Assembly: GCA_945878375.1 (NCBI GenBank)
Contig: CAMDWG010000008.1
Coordinates: forward strand, 1 to 64,000
Direction of reading: 5' to 3'
DNA from: Roseomonas mucosa
GTDB lineage: Bacteria; Pseudomonadota; Alphaproteobacteria; Acetobacterales; Acetobacteraceae
Length of the DNA: 64,000 nt
In this document: piece after piece, positions 51,236-60,728 of the stretch
How the letters are laid out: every line of letters starts with the position of its first letter
How positions within the stretch are numbered: the first letter of the stretch is position 1
The notes under the pieces: generated by a model
The model's input: the letters and a program-made list of their open reading frames with translations, nothing else
Told to the model about the DNA's origin: nothing
Databases searched by the model: none
Made by a program: the position numbers and the translations under genes

Positions 51236-52636
51236 TTGAAGGTGATCAACCCAATCCGCATGGGCGGCGTCGAGGTGCTGCCCCTCGTGGAGGGCGGCAA
51301 GGGTGTGGCCGTGTCCAACGGCGCGACCAGCGGCGGCTGGGCCTCCGGCGGCGGGGTCGGCACCTTCTCGGGCGTCAACGCGGACAGCTACGACGCGGAA
51401 GGGCGCATCATCCGGCAGGTCTATCACGGCCGCACCCGCCGCGAGCGGCATGAGGAGCTGGTCGCCTACGGCATCGCCGGCGGCATCGCCCAGGCGCGGG
51501 AAGCGCATGAGCGGTCCGGCGGGGTCGGCCGCATCCACATGAACATCCTGTGGGAGATGGGCGGCGCGGAACGCGTCGCGCGCGGCGTGCTGGAAGGGGC
51601 CAAGGGCCTCGTGCACGGCGTGACCTGCGGCGCGGGCATGCCCTATCGCCTGGCCGATCTCGCCCGCGACTACGGCGTCCACTACTACCCCATCGTCTCC
51701 TCCGCCCGCGCCTTCAACGCGCTGTGGAAGCGGTCCTACAGCAAGACGCGCGAATGGCTGGGCGGCGTGGTGTATGAGGATCCCTGGCTCGCCGGCGGCC
51801 ATAACGGCCTGTCGAACAGCGAGGATCCGAAGCGCCCGGAGGACCCCTTCCCCCGCGTCCTGAAGCTGCGCCAATCCATGAACGAATTCGGCCTGAACGA
51901 GGTCCCGATCATCATGGCCGGCGGCGTCTGGTGGCTGGAGGAGTGGGAGGACTGGATCGGCAACCCCGATCTCGGCCCCGTCGCCTTCCAGTTCGGCACG
52001 CGCCCGCTGCTGACGCAGGAAAGCCCGATCAGCCAGGCCTGGAAGCGGCGCCTGCTGGAACTCAAGCCGGGCGACGTGCTGCTGCAGCCCTTCTCGCCCA
52101 CGGGCTTCTATTCGTCTGCCATCCATAACGGCTTCCTGCGGGAGCTGGAGGAACGGAACGACCGGCAGGTCGCCTTCTCGACCGAACCGACGGAGACGCT
52201 GACGGCGCCCTATGGCGTCGGGCCGCGCAAGCGCATCGTGCATGTGGCGCCCCATGACATCGCGCGCATCGCTGGCTTCGAAGCGGCTGGCTTCACGGAC
52301 GCGATGCGGACGCCGGACGACACGCTGATGTTCGTGACGCCGGCGAAGGGGCGGGAGATCCTGAAGGACCAGGTGGATTGCATGGGCTGCCTGTCCCATT
52401 GCCGCTTCTCCAACTGGTCGCATCACGAGCCCGATTTCAGCACCGGCAAGAAGGCCGATCCGCGCAGCTTCTGCATCCAGAAGACGCTGCAGGACATCGC
52501 CCATGACGGCGCGCTGGAGGAGAACCTGGTCTTCGCCGGCCACAATGCCTATCGCTTCGGCACGGACCCCTTCTATTCGAACGGCTTCGTGCCCACCGCG
52601 AAGCAGCTGGTCGAACGGCTGATGACGGGCCGCTGA
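51236..52636 (+). CDS. nitronate monooxygenase-like flavin oxidoreductase with C-terminal cysteine cluster
   Basis: A 466-residue TIM-barrel FMN enzyme: IRMGGVEVLPLVEGGKGVAV, SNGATSGGWASGGGVGTFSG, HMNILWEMGG, VHGVTCGAGMP and IIMAGGVWW fit the nitronate monooxygenase (2-nitropropane dioxygenase) superfamily. The C-terminal part adds DCMGCLSHCRFSNW and a fourth Cys in SFCIQK, a possible metal or Fe-S site not part of the core family. TTG 51236 is taken as start, as relatives begin there; an ATG at 51164 is in frame. Its substrate is unknown. It stands alone, followed by a dispersed repeat and a terminator. Confidence 0.75.
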   Translation: MKVINPIRMGGVEVLPLVEGGKGVAVSNGATSGGWASGGGVGTFSGVNADSYDAEGRIIRQVYHGRTRRERHEELVAYGIAGGIAQAREAHERSGGVGRIHMNILWEMGGAERVARGVLEGAKGLVHGVTCGAGMPYRLADLARDYGVHYYPIVSSARAFNALWKRSYSKTREWLGGVVYEDPWLAGGHNGLSNSEDPKRPEDPFPRVLKLRQSMNEFGLNEVPIIMAGGVWWLEEWEDWIGNPDLGPVAFQFGTRPLLTQESPISQAWKRRLLELKPGDVLLQPFSPTGFYSSAIHNGFLRELEERNDRQVAFSTEPTETLTAPYGVGPRKRIVHVAPHDIARIAGFEAAGFTDAMRTPDDTLMFVTPAKGREILKDQVDCMGCLSHCRFSNWSHHEPDFSTGKKADPRSFCIQKTLQDIAHDGALEENLVFAGHNAYRFGTDPFYSNGFVPTAKQLVERLMTGR

Positions 52637-52659
52637 TTGATCCCCACGACGTCGCCTTC

Positions 52660-52740
52660 GGCGGCGCCGCGGGGGCCCCGGGCTGGGCGCTGCTTCTGCG
52701 CGGTTTCGCTGCGTTGCCGCGGCAAAGCCGCGGCGCCGCC
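52660..52740. repeat. dispersed GC-rich repeat, copy 1
   Basis: 31 bp at 52710-52740, starting TGCGTTGCCGCGGCAAAG, match exactly the reverse complement of 60613-60643. About 40 bp on one side are also similar (about 70 percent by eye). The core contains the inverted repeat CCGCGG-CAAAG-CCGCGG. Confidence 0.75.
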
Positions 52741-52791
52741 CGAGGGCGGGATGGTTCGGCGCTTCAAGTCAATCAATCACCGGACACGAGA

Positions 52792-52813
52792 AAGGGCGCC
52801 GCGCGGCGCCCTT
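52792..52813. terminator. bidirectional terminator between oxidoreductase and dnaA
   Basis: A perfect 22-bp palindrome with arms AAGGGCGCCGC (52792-52802) and GCGGCGCCCTT (52803-52813), with CTT after it on the plus strand. It lies between two convergent genes. Confidence 0.7.
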
Positions 52814-52875
52814 CTTGATTCCGTGCCGCCCCGCCCGCACCGGGTGGCGCGCGCGGGAACCCGCGGGCTCTGATC

Positions 52876-54381
52876 TCAGGTCTCCAGCATCCGACGCAGC
52901 AGTTCCACATCCTCGGCGAAGGCGTTGTCGCCCTGCATCAGCTCCGCCACGCGGCTCACGGCATGCATCACGGTGGTGTGATCGCGCCCGCCGAAGCGGC
53001 GGCCGATCTCCGGCAGGGATCGCGTGGTCAGCTGCTTCGCCAGATACATCGCCACCTGCCGCGGGCGCGCCACGTTGCGCGCGCGGCGCGGGGACGACAT
53101 GTCGGACAGGCGGATATTGTAGTGCTCCGCGACCTTCTTCTGGATTTCCTCGATCGTCAGGCGGCGGTCATGCGCGCGCAGCACATCGTGCAGCACGTCC
53201 TGCGCGCCTTCGAGCGTGACGGCGCGGCCGAACAAATTCGCATGCGCGATGAGCCGGTTCAGCGCGCCTTCCAACTCCCGCACATTCGTCGCGATCTTGT
53301 GGGCGAGGAATTCCAGCACCTTCGCCGGCACCGCGACCCCCGCCTGCGCGACCTTGGCCTGCAGCACGGAGATCCGCAGCTCATAGGTCGTGGCGTGCAG
53401 ATCGGCGACCATCCCCTGGCCGAGGCGCGTGCGCAGCCGGTCCTCGATGCCCGCGAGGTCGGAGGGCGACTTGTCGGAGGAGACGATGATCTGCTTGCCC
53501 GCATCCACCAGCGCGTTGAAGGTGTGGAAGAATTCTTCCTGCGTATTGTCCTTGCCGATCAGGAATTGCAGGTCGTCGATCAGCAGCACATCCACGCTGC
53601 GGAGGCTTTCCTTGAACTCCATCGTGGATTGCGACCGCAGCGCGGCGATGAAGCGGTACATGAATTTCTCGGCGCTCATATAGGCGACCGTCTGCTGCGG
53701 GCGGCCATCCTGCGCGCCATGTTCGCGGATCGCCCAGGCGATGGCATGCATCAGATGCGTCTTGCCGAGCCCGACCCCGCCATAGAGAAACAGCGGGTTG
53801 AACCCCGGCGTCGCCGGCCGTTCGGCCACGCGGCGGGCGCAGGCATGGGCAAATTCGTTCGGCTTGCCGACCACGAAGGTGTCGAAGGTGAAGCGCGGAT
53901 CGAGCGGCGCGGACCAGTCGCCGCGGCTGTCGGCGGCACGCGGTTCCGCCGCACGGCCCAGCGGCTCCGCGAGGCCCGCTTCCGGCGCCTCGGCGCGGGC
54001 GGGGCGGGTCGCGCCATTCGCGGTCGGGCGGGGCATCTCGGCCCGGCCCTCCGCCACGGCGCCCGGCTTCGGGGCCTCGGCGCGGGCTTCGGGCAGGACG
54101 CGGAATTCGATACGGCGGATGGCCGGCACCTCGGCCTGCCACAGCGCCTGCAGGCGGTCGCCATAATGGCCGCGCACCCAATCCCGCAGGAAGCGGGTGG
54201 GCAGCGTGACCACCACCTCCTCCCCCACCAGGGCGGAGAGCGTCATCTGCCGGAGCCAGGAGCGGTATTCCTGCTCCCCGACCTCGTCACGCAGCCGGCC
54301 GCGAATTCGCGCCCAGACCTCGGCCACCTGGGCCTGGCCGGGGGAAGACGACGGACCGACACCTTCCTCCATGAGACGCAC
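52876..54381 (-). CDS. dnaA: chromosomal replication initiator protein DnaA
   Basis: A 501-residue DnaA, which binds boxes at oriC and melts DNA. N-terminal domain with YRSWLRQMTL, an Ala/Pro/Glu-rich linker (about 95-150), AAA+ domain with FDTFVVGKPNEFAHA, Walker A GGVGLGKTHLMHAI, Walker B VLLIDDLQFL, and the DNA-binding domain with GGRDHTTVMHAV. Minus strand, downstream of rpsT, echA-like and mutM as in many alphaproteobacteria. ATG 54381; a second Met at codon 4. Confidence 0.97.
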   Translation of the reverse strand: MRLMEEGVGPSSSPGQAQVAEVWARIRGRLRDEVGEQEYRSWLRQMTLSALVGEEVVVTLPTRFLRDWVRGHYGDRLQALWQAEVPAIRRIEFRVLPEARAEAPKPGAVAEGRAEMPRPTANGATRPARAEAPEAGLAEPLGRAAEPRAADSRGDWSAPLDPRFTFDTFVVGKPNEFAHACARRVAERPATPGFNPLFLYGGVGLGKTHLMHAIAWAIREHGAQDGRPQQTVAYMSAEKFMYRFIAALRSQSTMEFKESLRSVDVLLIDDLQFLIGKDNTQEEFFHTFNALVDAGKQIIVSSDKSPSDLAGIEDRLRTRLGQGMVADLHATTYELRISVLQAKVAQAGVAVPAKVLEFLAHKIATNVRELEGALNRLIAHANLFGRAVTLEGAQDVLHDVLRAHDRRLTIEEIQKKVAEHYNIRLSDMSSPRRARNVARPRQVAMYLAKQLTTRSLPEIGRRFGGRDHTTVMHAVSRVAELMQGDNAFAEDVELLRRMLET

Positions 54382-54750
54382 CTGCCACCCTCGCCAGCCC
54401 TGTTCTTTTTACCCCGACACGCCGGTTCCCAGAGCCCGGCTTGCCGATCGCTGCGGCGTTCTGTCGCAACGGGCGCTTACCTTGCGGGATGCGCGCCAGT
54501 TGGAGAAGTTACCGCAAGCGAAAACGTGCACGCAAATGTTTATTTCAGCTCCGAGAAAGAACTGAACCGAAGGCGCAAGTATACGCCCGCCCAGGCCCAA
54601 CTATTACCCAGACGATATCTATTTTTGGAGAACTATTGATGTCGCGGGAATTGCCGGTGACCGGGACCACTCATAGTGGTGACCCTAACCGGCACGCCGC
54701 CGATTGGCAACGGGACCGGAGCGCGAACGCGCCCCAGTCCGTGCCACGCC
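54382..54750. other. dnaA upstream region, AT-richer spacer
   Basis: 369 bp that must hold the dnaA promoter. Composition is lower in GC than the surroundings around 54480-54660. I see no perfect DnaA box (TTATCCACA); TTACCCAGA at 54605 is two changes away. A palindrome ACCACTCATAGTGGT lies at 54666-54680. A short plus-strand frame is listed separately. Confidence 0.5.
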
Positions 54751-54782
54751 TCAGGCCGATGCGGCCGGGGCCAGCGCCTTGA
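54639..54782 (+). CDS. possible 47-residue small protein
   Basis: ATG 54639 with GGAG at ideal spacing (8 nt) opens a frame of 47 codons beginning [19 protein letters not shown] and overlapping the 3' end of rpsT on the other strand. No family recognised and no hydrophobic part. The good ribosome site is the only support. Confidence 0.25.
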   Translation: MSRELPVTGTTHSGDPNRHAADWQRDRSANAPQSVPRLRPMRPGPAP

Positions 54783-55029
54783 TGCGCGAGGACAGGCGGG
54801 AGAGCTTCCGCGCCACGGTGTTGTCATGCACCACGCCCTTGTCGGCGGCGCGCTGCATCTCCGGTTGGGCGGCCTTGAAGGCCTCCTGCGCGGCAGTCTT
54901 GTCGCCGGCCGCGATGGCCAGTTCCACCTTGCGGAGGAAGGTCCGCATGCGGGACTTGCGGGCGCGGTTGCGCGCCGTGCGCTTCTCGGTCTGGCGGATG
55001 CGCTTGCGCGCGGAGTCCGTGTTCGCCAT
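54751..55029 (-). CDS. rpsT: ribosomal protein S20
   Basis: A 92-residue basic helical protein: [17 protein letters not shown] and [17 protein letters not shown] are the S20 signature, ending with [15 protein letters not shown]. It binds 16S rRNA early in 30S assembly. On the minus strand between the enoyl-CoA hydratase and dnaA genes. The leader holds two overlapping hairpins: GGCGGGG/CCCCGCC (55068-55083) and AACCCCG/CGGGGTT (55075-55099) share bases, so only one can form at a time. Confidence 0.96.
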   Translation of the reverse strand: MANTDSARKRIRQTEKRTARNRARKSRMRTFLRKVELAIAAGDKTAAQEAFKAAQPEMQRAADKGVVHDNTVARKLSRLSSRIKALAPAASA

Positions 55030-55192
55030 GGGCTGTGTGTCTGACCAGATCAGGGAGTGTGACGTAAGGCGGGGAACCCCGCCGACGAAGACCGGGGTTC
55101 TAGTCCGCGCGGCTTGGCCAAGTCAATCCACGCCCGAGCCGCGCCTTCGCCCCAGCGACCGGAACGATCGCGGGGCGGGCCAAGGCGAAGCT

Positions 55193-55969
55193 TCAGCGAT
55201 GGGTGAATTGCGCCGCGCGCTTCTCGGCGAAGGCCGCCATGCCTTCCTTCTGATCCTCGGTCGCGAACAGGCTGTAGAACAGACGCCGCTCGAAGCGGAC
55301 GCCTTCGCGCAGCGTCGTCTCATAGGCCACGTTCACCGCTTCCTTGGCCATGGCGACGGAGGGCGCGGACAGGCTCGCGATCTTCTCGCCCATCTTCAGC
55401 GCCTCGGCCACCAGATCGGCGGCGGGGACCACGCGGCAGACCAGGTTCGACCGCTCGGCTTCCGCCGCATCCATCATCCGGCCCGTCAGGATCATGTCCA
55501 TGGCCTTGGACTTGCCGACCACGCGCGTCAGGCGCTGCGTGCCGCCCGCGCCGGGGATGATGCCCAGGTTGATCTCGGGCTGGCCGAACTTCGCCGTGTC
55601 GGCGGCGATGATCAGGTCGCACATCATCGCCAGTTCGCAGCCGCCGCCCAGCGCGAAGCCCGCCACCGCCGCGATCACCGGCTTCTGGATCGTCAGCACC
55701 GCTTCCCAGCGCTTGCCGATGAAATCCTCCTTGTAGACATCCGGATAGGTGCGGACCTTCATCTCCTTGATGTCGGCGCCGGCGGCGAAGGCCTTCTCGC
55801 TGCCCGTCAGCACGATCGCGCCGATCGCGGGATCGGCGTCGAAGGCCGCCATGGCCTGGCCGAGTTCGGTCATCAGCTGGTCGCAGAGCGCGTTCAGCGC
55901 CTTCGGCCGGTTCAGCGTGACCAGCCCGACGCGGCCGCGGGTCTCGACCAGGATCATCTCATAGGACAT
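55193..55969 (-). CDS. enoyl-CoA hydratase
   Basis: A 258-residue crotonase: [29 protein letters not shown] (oxyanion hole), [13 protein letters not shown] and [19 protein letters not shown] with the catalytic Glu pair. It hydrates 2-enoyl-CoA in fatty-acid oxidation. The gene stands in the conserved mutM, hydratase, rpsT, dnaA series of alphaproteobacteria. Confidence 0.93.
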   Translation of the reverse strand: MSYEMILVETRGRVGLVTLNRPKALNALCDQLMTELGQAMAAFDADPAIGAIVLTGSEKAFAAGADIKEMKVRTYPDVYKEDFIGKRWEAVLTIQKPVIAAVAGFALGGGCELAMMCDLIIAADTAKFGQPEINLGIIPGAGGTQRLTRVVGKSKAMDMILTGRMMDAAEAERSNLVCRVVPAADLVAEALKMGEKIASLSAPSVAMAKEAVNVAYETTLREGVRFERRLFYSLFATEDQKEGMAAFAEKRAAQFTHR

Positions 55970-56054
55970 GGCGCTTGCTCCTCCGGCTTGCGGTCGGCAG
56001 GCCTAGCGCAGTCCCGGCGTCCCCTCAACGCCGGGGCCCTCAACGCCGCGCGTC

Positions 56055-56948
56055 TCAACGCTGGGTGCGGGGGCACCAGAAGGTGGATCGCCCGGCTTGC
56101 ACCATCCGCTGCACCCCCGCGCAGCCCTCGCCTGGGCAGGATGGGCAGGGCTGGCCCGCGCGGTCATAGACGGCGAAGCGGTCCTGGAACCGGCCGAGTT
56201 CGCCATCGGCGCGCACATAATCCCGCAGCGACGACCCGCCCGCCCCGATCGCCTCCGCCAGCACCGCGCGGATCGCCGGGACAAGCCGCCCGGCGCGCGC
56301 GCCCGGCACCGTCCGCGCCTCCCGGTTCGGGGAGATGCGGGCATGGAACAGGGCTTCGGCCACATAGATGTTGCCGAGCCCCGCCACGACCCCCTGGTCC
56401 AGCAGCGCCGCCTTGATCGGCCTGCGCTTGCCCGCCAGCGCCGCGCCCAGCACCGCCGGCGTGAAGCCATCCTCCAGCGGCTCCGGCCCGAGGCCGGCGA
56501 GCAGCTTGTGGCGGTCCTCCTCCGCCGTCGGCATCAAATCCACGCAGCCGAAGCGGCGCGGATCGACGAAGCCGATCCGCGTGCCATCCGTGGTCTCCAT
56601 CACCAGATGCTCATGCGCCTCGGGCGGCCCATTATGGCCGCGCGCATCCGAAAACCGGCCCGTCGGCCCCATCCAGGCCACGCGCGGGCCTTCCATCGGC
56701 CGCGCCACCAGCCGCCCCGACATGCCAAGGTGGATCAACATGCTCTCCCCGGTGTCGAGCCGGGCCAGCATGTATTTCCCCCGCCGGCGGAAGCCGGTGA
56801 CGGTCGCCCCCGTCAGCCGCCGCGCGAGGCCTTCGGGGAAGGGCCAGCGCAAGCCGTCTCGGGTGGTCTCGGCGCGGGCGATGCGGCGGCCGTCCAGCAC
56901 GGCGGCGAGGCCGCGCATCACCGTCTCGACCTCGGGAAGTTCGGGCAT
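56055..56948 (-). CDS. mutM: formamidopyrimidine-DNA glycosylase
   Basis: A 297-residue Fpg/MutM that removes 8-oxoguanine. [14 protein letters not shown] gives the catalytic Pro1 and Glu2; then [18 protein letters not shown], a helix-two-turns-helix ([17 protein letters not shown]) and a C-terminal zinc finger. The finger reads CPSC, then GEGC, and at the end [10 protein letters not shown]: the fourth standard Cys (CPxCQR) is Thr, while an extra Cys appears in GEGC. The product is a little longer than usual. It diverges from ubiE. Confidence 0.93.
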   Translation of the reverse strand: MPELPEVETVMRGLAAVLDGRRIARAETTRDGLRWPFPEGLARRLTGATVTGFRRRGKYMLARLDTGESMLIHLGMSGRLVARPMEGPRVAWMGPTGRFSDARGHNGPPEAHEHLVMETTDGTRIGFVDPRRFGCVDLMPTAEEDRHKLLAGLGPEPLEDGFTPAVLGAALAGKRRPIKAALLDQGVVAGLGNIYVAEALFHARISPNREARTVPGARAGRLVPAIRAVLAEAIGAGGSSLRDYVRADGELGRFQDRFAVYDRAGQPCPSCPGEGCAGVQRMVQAGRSTFWCPRTQR

Positions 56949-56993
56949 GCGCCTTCCTTGCCCTGCCGCGTGGCTTCCGCCAAGTTGCCGCCC

Positions 56994-57731
56994 ATGAACG
57001 AGACCATCGATTTCGGCTTCCGCGAGGTCCCCAGGGGCGAGAAGGCCTCTCTCGTCCGGCAGGTCTTCGACAGCGTCGCCCCCCGCTACGACCTGATGAA
57101 CGACCTGATGTCGCTCGGCATCCACCGGATCTGGAAGCGCATCTTCGTCAACGCCATCGGCGCCTCGGCGCGGGAGACGCTGCTGGACCTCGCTGGCGGC
57201 ACGGGCGACATCGCCTTCGGCGCGCTCGAAGCCGGCGCGGGGCGTGTCATCCTGACCGATGTGAATGCCGAGATGCTGGAGGTCGGCCGCAAGCGCGCGC
57301 TCGACCGCGGCATCCTGAAGGGCCTCGACTTCGCAGTGGTGGATGCCGAACGCATCCCGCTCCCCGACCGCAGCGTGGAGAAGATCTCGATCGCCTTCGG
57401 GCTCAGGAACTGCACCGACAAGGATGCGGTGCTGCGGGAAGCGCGGCGCGTGCTGCGCCCGGGCGGGCGGTTCCATTGCCTTGAATTCTCGAAGCTCGAG
57501 ATCGCGTCCCTCGCGCCCCTCTACGAGACCTGGAACTTTCGGGTCCTGCCGGAGATCGGCGCGCGGATCGCCAAGGACCGCGAGAGCTACGAATACCTGG
57601 CCGAGAGCATCGCGAAATTCCCCGACCAGAAGACGCTCGCCGGCATGATGGAGCGCGCGGGGCTGGAACGGGTTTCGCATCGCAACCTCTCGGGCGGGAT
57701 CGTCGCGATCCACACGGGCTGGCGGCTGTAG
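56994..57731 (+). CDS. ubiE: ubiquinone/menaquinone C-methyltransferase
   Basis: A 245-residue SAM-dependent methyltransferase. [21 protein letters not shown] (UbiE signature 1), [13 protein letters not shown] (SAM site), [11 protein letters not shown] and [16 protein letters not shown] (signature 2). It methylates the quinone ring. ATG 56994. It is followed at once by coaBC; ubiB, which normally stands between them in alphaproteobacteria, is not present. Confidence 0.95.
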   Translation: MNETIDFGFREVPRGEKASLVRQVFDSVAPRYDLMNDLMSLGIHRIWKRIFVNAIGASARETLLDLAGGTGDIAFGALEAGAGRVILTDVNAEMLEVGRKRALDRGILKGLDFAVVDAERIPLPDRSVEKISIAFGLRNCTDKDAVLREARRVLRPGGRFHCLEFSKLEIASLAPLYETWNFRVLPEIGARIAKDRESYEYLAESIAKFPDQKTLAGMMERAGLERVSHRNLSGGIVAIHTGWRL

Positions 57732-57738
57732 CGCCGCG

Positions 57739-58959
57739 ATGCTGGCCGCGCGGAAGATCCTGCTGGTCGTCTCGGGCAGCGTCGCGGCCTACAAGGCGCT
57801 GGAACTGACGCGCCTGCTGCGGAAGCAGGGGGCGGAGGTGATGCCGGTGCTGACCGCGGGCGGCGCGCGCTTCGTGACGAAGGAAGCGCTGGCCGGCATC
57901 TCCGGCAGCCGCGTGCATGACGATCTCTGGGCCGCCGAGGCCGAGATCGGCCATATCCGGCTGGCGCGCTGGCCCGACCTGATCGTGGTGGCGCCCGCCA
58001 GCGCCAATCTTCTCGCGCGCATGGCCCAGGGCATGGCGGATGACCTCGCCACCACCGTGCTGCTGGCGACGCGCGCGCCGATCCTGGCGGCGCCGGCGAT
58101 GAACCCGGCGATGTGGGCGCATCCCGCGACGGCCGCCAATGTCGCGGCGCTGGCCGCGCGCGGCGTGGGCTTCGTGGGACCGGCGGAAGGCCCGATGGCG
58201 GAGCCCGAAAGCGGGCTCGGGCGGCTGGCCGAACCCGCCGCGATCCTGGCGGCGGTGGAACGCCACTTCGCCGCCGGGCCGCTTTCGGGGCGGCATGTGA
58301 TCGTCACCAGCGGGCCGACGCAGGAAGCGATCGACCCGGTGCGCTACATCGCCAATCGCAGCAGCGGGAAGCAGGGCCATGCCATCGCGGCGGCGCTCGC
58401 CGCGCTCGGCGCGCGGGTCACGCTGGTCAGCGGCCCGGTCGCGATCCCGGACCCGCCCGGGGTCGCGGTGACGCGGATCGAAAGCGCACGCGACATGCTG
58501 GCGGCGGTGGACGCCGCCCTGCCCGCCGATGCCGCGATCTTCGCCGCCGCGGTCGCCGATTTCCGTCCCGAAGCCGCGCCAAGCCAGAAGATCAAGAAGC
58601 AGCAGGGCGCGCCGCCGCCCGAGATCCGGCTGGCGCTGAACCCCGACATCCTGGCGACCGTCGCCTCCCATCCCACCCTTCGCCCGCGCCTCGTCATCGG
58701 CTTCGCGGCGGAGACGGAGACGGTGGTGGAGCATGCGCGCCAGAAGCGCGTGCGGAAGGGCTGCGACTGGATCGTGGCGAATGACGTCTCCGGCGATGTG
58801 ATGGGCGGGGCGGAGAACACCGTGCACCTGGTCACCGCGGCGGGCGTCGAGGATTGGCCCCGGATGCCGAAGGAAGAGGTCGCGCGCCGCCTGGCGCAGC
58901 GGATTGCGGAGAGCCTTGCGACTTCGATGACCGCAGGGTCCAGAAGCCCGGAGGTCTGA
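57739..58959 (+). CDS. coaBC: bifunctional phosphopantothenoylcysteine decarboxylase/synthetase
   Basis: A 406-residue CoaBC of coenzyme A synthesis. CoaC part: [45 protein letters not shown]; CoaB part: [30 protein letters not shown] and KIKKQ. It starts 7 nt after ubiE and is followed by dut at 4 nt, so they share a transcript. Confidence 0.95.
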   Translation: MLAARKILLVVSGSVAAYKALELTRLLRKQGAEVMPVLTAGGARFVTKEALAGISGSRVHDDLWAAEAEIGHIRLARWPDLIVVAPASANLLARMAQGMADDLATTVLLATRAPILAAPAMNPAMWAHPATAANVAALAARGVGFVGPAEGPMAEPESGLGRLAEPAAILAAVERHFAAGPLSGRHVIVTSGPTQEAIDPVRYIANRSSGKQGHAIAAALAALGARVTLVSGPVAIPDPPGVAVTRIESARDMLAAVDAALPADAAIFAAAVADFRPEAAPSQKIKKQQGAPPPEIRLALNPDILATVASHPTLRPRLVIGFAAETETVVEHARQKRVRKGCDWIVANDVSGDVMGGAENTVHLVTAAGVEDWPRMPKEEVARRLAQRIAESLATSMTAGSRSPEV

Positions 58960-58963
58960 ATCG

Positions 58964-59431
58964 ATGTCGCAGACAACAAGCCAGAGTGTCGAAATCCTCG
59001 TCACCCGCCTGCCGCATGGCGAAGGCCTGCCGCTGCCGGCTTACGCCACCGAAGGTGCGGCGGGGATGGACCTGCTCGCCGCCGTCACGGCGCCGCTGAC
59101 CATCGCGCCGGGCGGGCGGGTGCTGGTGCCGACCGGGCTCCGCATCGCGCTGCCGCCTGGGTATGAGATGCAGGTGCGGCCGCGTTCCGGCCTGGCGCTG
59201 AAGCACGGCATCACCATGCCGAACACGCCCGGCACGGTGGATGAGGATTACCGGGGCGAGTTGCAGGTGATCGTGATGAATGCCGGCACCGAGCCCTTCA
59301 CCGTGGAACGCGGCATGCGGATCGCACAGGCCGTGATCGCGCCTGTGACACGCGCGGCCTGGGTCGAGACCGACACCCTGCCCGAGACGCGGCGCGGCGA
59401 GGGCGGCTTCGGCAGCACGGGCACGCGCTGA
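58964..59431 (+). CDS. dut: dUTP diphosphatase
   Basis: A 155-residue trimeric dUTPase: AAGMDLLAA (motif 1), [11 protein letters not shown] (2), [13 protein letters not shown] (3), RIAQAVI (4) and the closing [10 protein letters not shown] (5). All five motifs are intact. It prevents uracil incorporation and makes dUMP. ATG 58964, coupled to coaBC. Confidence 0.96.
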   Translation: MSQTTSQSVEILVTRLPHGEGLPLPAYATEGAAGMDLLAAVTAPLTIAPGGRVLVPTGLRIALPPGYEMQVRPRSGLALKHGITMPNTPGTVDEDYRGELQVIVMNAGTEPFTVERGMRIAQAVIAPVTRAAWVETDTLPETRRGEGGFGSTGTR

Positions 59432-59439
59432 ACGCCCCC

Positions 59440-60081
59440 TCAGCGCCGCTGCGCCTCCTCCTCGAAGAAGCGAGGGTCGTTGAAGTCGAAGATGCGGAGA
59501 TTGGGGCGCGTCGCCGTGTCGATCTCATAGAGCGTCACCCGTGTCTCGCGCCGCTGCGCGTCCAGCACCGACCATTGCCGCAGTTGCATCGGTCCCTCGC
59601 TGAAAATCAGCGTCAGCTGGCCTTCCGCCGCCGCCCCCGTCCGGTGCAGCGACAAATGCAGGAAGCCGCCCCGCCTTTCGAGGGCGGTGACGGTGATATC
59701 CCCCGCCAGCCGGATCTGCGGCCGCAGCAGCACGCCCAGCGGGGTGGAGGACGCGGGCGCGATGCTCGGCTGGCGCAGCTCCCGGTCATACATCATCACC
59801 TGCCCGCCGGAGGCGATCAGCAGCGTGGGCTCGGGCGGGTCGTAGTCGAAGCGCATGCGCCCCGGCCGCACGATCCAGGCCACGCCGGTGGCGGACGCCC
59901 CGTTCTGCGCCAGTTGCAGGAAGCGCGCGCGGAAGGTGGTCAGCCCGTTCAGATAGGCCTCAACCTGTGCCAGCAGCGCCGGGTCGGGCGTGGCTGGCGG
60001 CTGGGCGCGGCCCTGGGCCTGGGCGAGGCCGGGCAAGGCGAGCAGCGGCAAGGCGGCGAGGAGACGGCGGCGGCGCATCAT
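59440..60081 (-). CDS. lolA: LolA-like outer-membrane lipoprotein carrier
   Basis: A 213-residue periplasmic protein: a signal peptide (RRRRLLAALPLLALPGLAQA), then LNGLTTFRARFLQLAQNG and RMRFDYDPPEPTLLIASGGQVMMYD in two parts, standard for LolA. It carries lipoproteins from LolCDE to the outer membrane. The double Met at 60081 is chosen as start for the signal peptide; a longer frame upstream is unlikely. Convergent with dut, 8 bp apart. Confidence 0.85.
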   Translation of the reverse strand: MMRRRRLLAALPLLALPGLAQAQGRAQPPATPDPALLAQVEAYLNGLTTFRARFLQLAQNGASATGVAWIVRPGRMRFDYDPPEPTLLIASGGQVMMYDRELRQPSIAPASSTPLGVLLRPQIRLAGDITVTALERRGGFLHLSLHRTGAAAEGQLTLIFSEGPMQLRQWSVLDAQRRETRVTLYEIDTATRPNLRIFDFNDPRFFEEEAQRR

Positions 60082-60253
60082 CGCCCACACATGGCCCCGA
60101 AGCCCGGCCAACGGAAGCCATACATCCAGGGCGCTCATTCGTGTTGCGTTAACCATTGGGCCGCCATGATGCCCCCTCGCCGCAAGAGGCGCGCGACACA
60201 CCCGGGGCCGGGCCGAAAACCGGACCGCCGCCGGGCCCGCCGGAGCTGCCGCC

Positions 60254-60529
60254 ATGCCGCTCGATTTCGTCCTTCCCCAGACCACCCTGCCGGTGGATGC
60301 GGCGGAGCTGCACGGCATCCCCCGCCATGTGCTGGTGCGCCACGCCATGACGAACCTGACCCCCGAACAACGCCGCGCGCTGATCGCGGTGGAGATCGAG
60401 GATGGCGGCGGCCTCGTGAACATGGGCATGAATTTCGACAGCGTCGCCTGGCGCGCCGTCTGGCGCCTGCCGGGCCTGCCCGAGATCTCCGGCACCATCC
60501 CGGTCTGGAAGGGCGAGATCGTCGGTTGA
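60254..60529 (+). CDS. small conserved protein of unknown function
   Basis: A 91-residue acidic protein: LPVDAAELHGIPRHVLVRH, LTPEQRRALIAVEIEDGGG and SGTIPVWKGEIVG. It has no signal peptide or membrane helix. No family recognised. Good codon use and a lone position between lolA and the repeat region suggest a real gene. Confidence 0.55.
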   Translation: MPLDFVLPQTTLPVDAAELHGIPRHVLVRHAMTNLTPEQRRALIAVEIEDGGGLVNMGMNFDSVAWRAVWRLPGLPEISGTIPVWKGEIVG

Positions 60530-60599
60530 AGGCAGGGGCCCCGGCGCGGCCGGATCCCCGCCCCCCTTCACCGCCCCCCCAGAAGCACCCAACCGAGCC

Positions 60600-60700
60600 G
60601 GCATTCACCCCGGGCGGCGCCGCGGCTTTGCCGCGGCAACGCAGTACGCCCGCGGAGGAGCAGCACCAAGGCTGGGGTCCCCGCCAAGCCGCATCGCGCC
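60600..60700. repeat. dispersed GC-rich repeat, copy 2
   Basis: 60613-60643 is the exact reverse complement of 52710-52740, and the next 40 bp are also related to the sequence beside copy 1. It stands just after the haem operon's last gene, which is on the other strand, and also holds a hairpin GCGCC-TTC-GGCGC near 60696, a possible terminator for that operon. Confidence 0.75.
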
Positions 60701-60728
60701 TTCGGCGCGAAGCGGTTTTGCGGGGCGT

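Noticed and set aside
54382-54750. oriC next to dnaA
   Set aside because: No cluster of DnaA boxes is visible by eye; the only near match has two changes.
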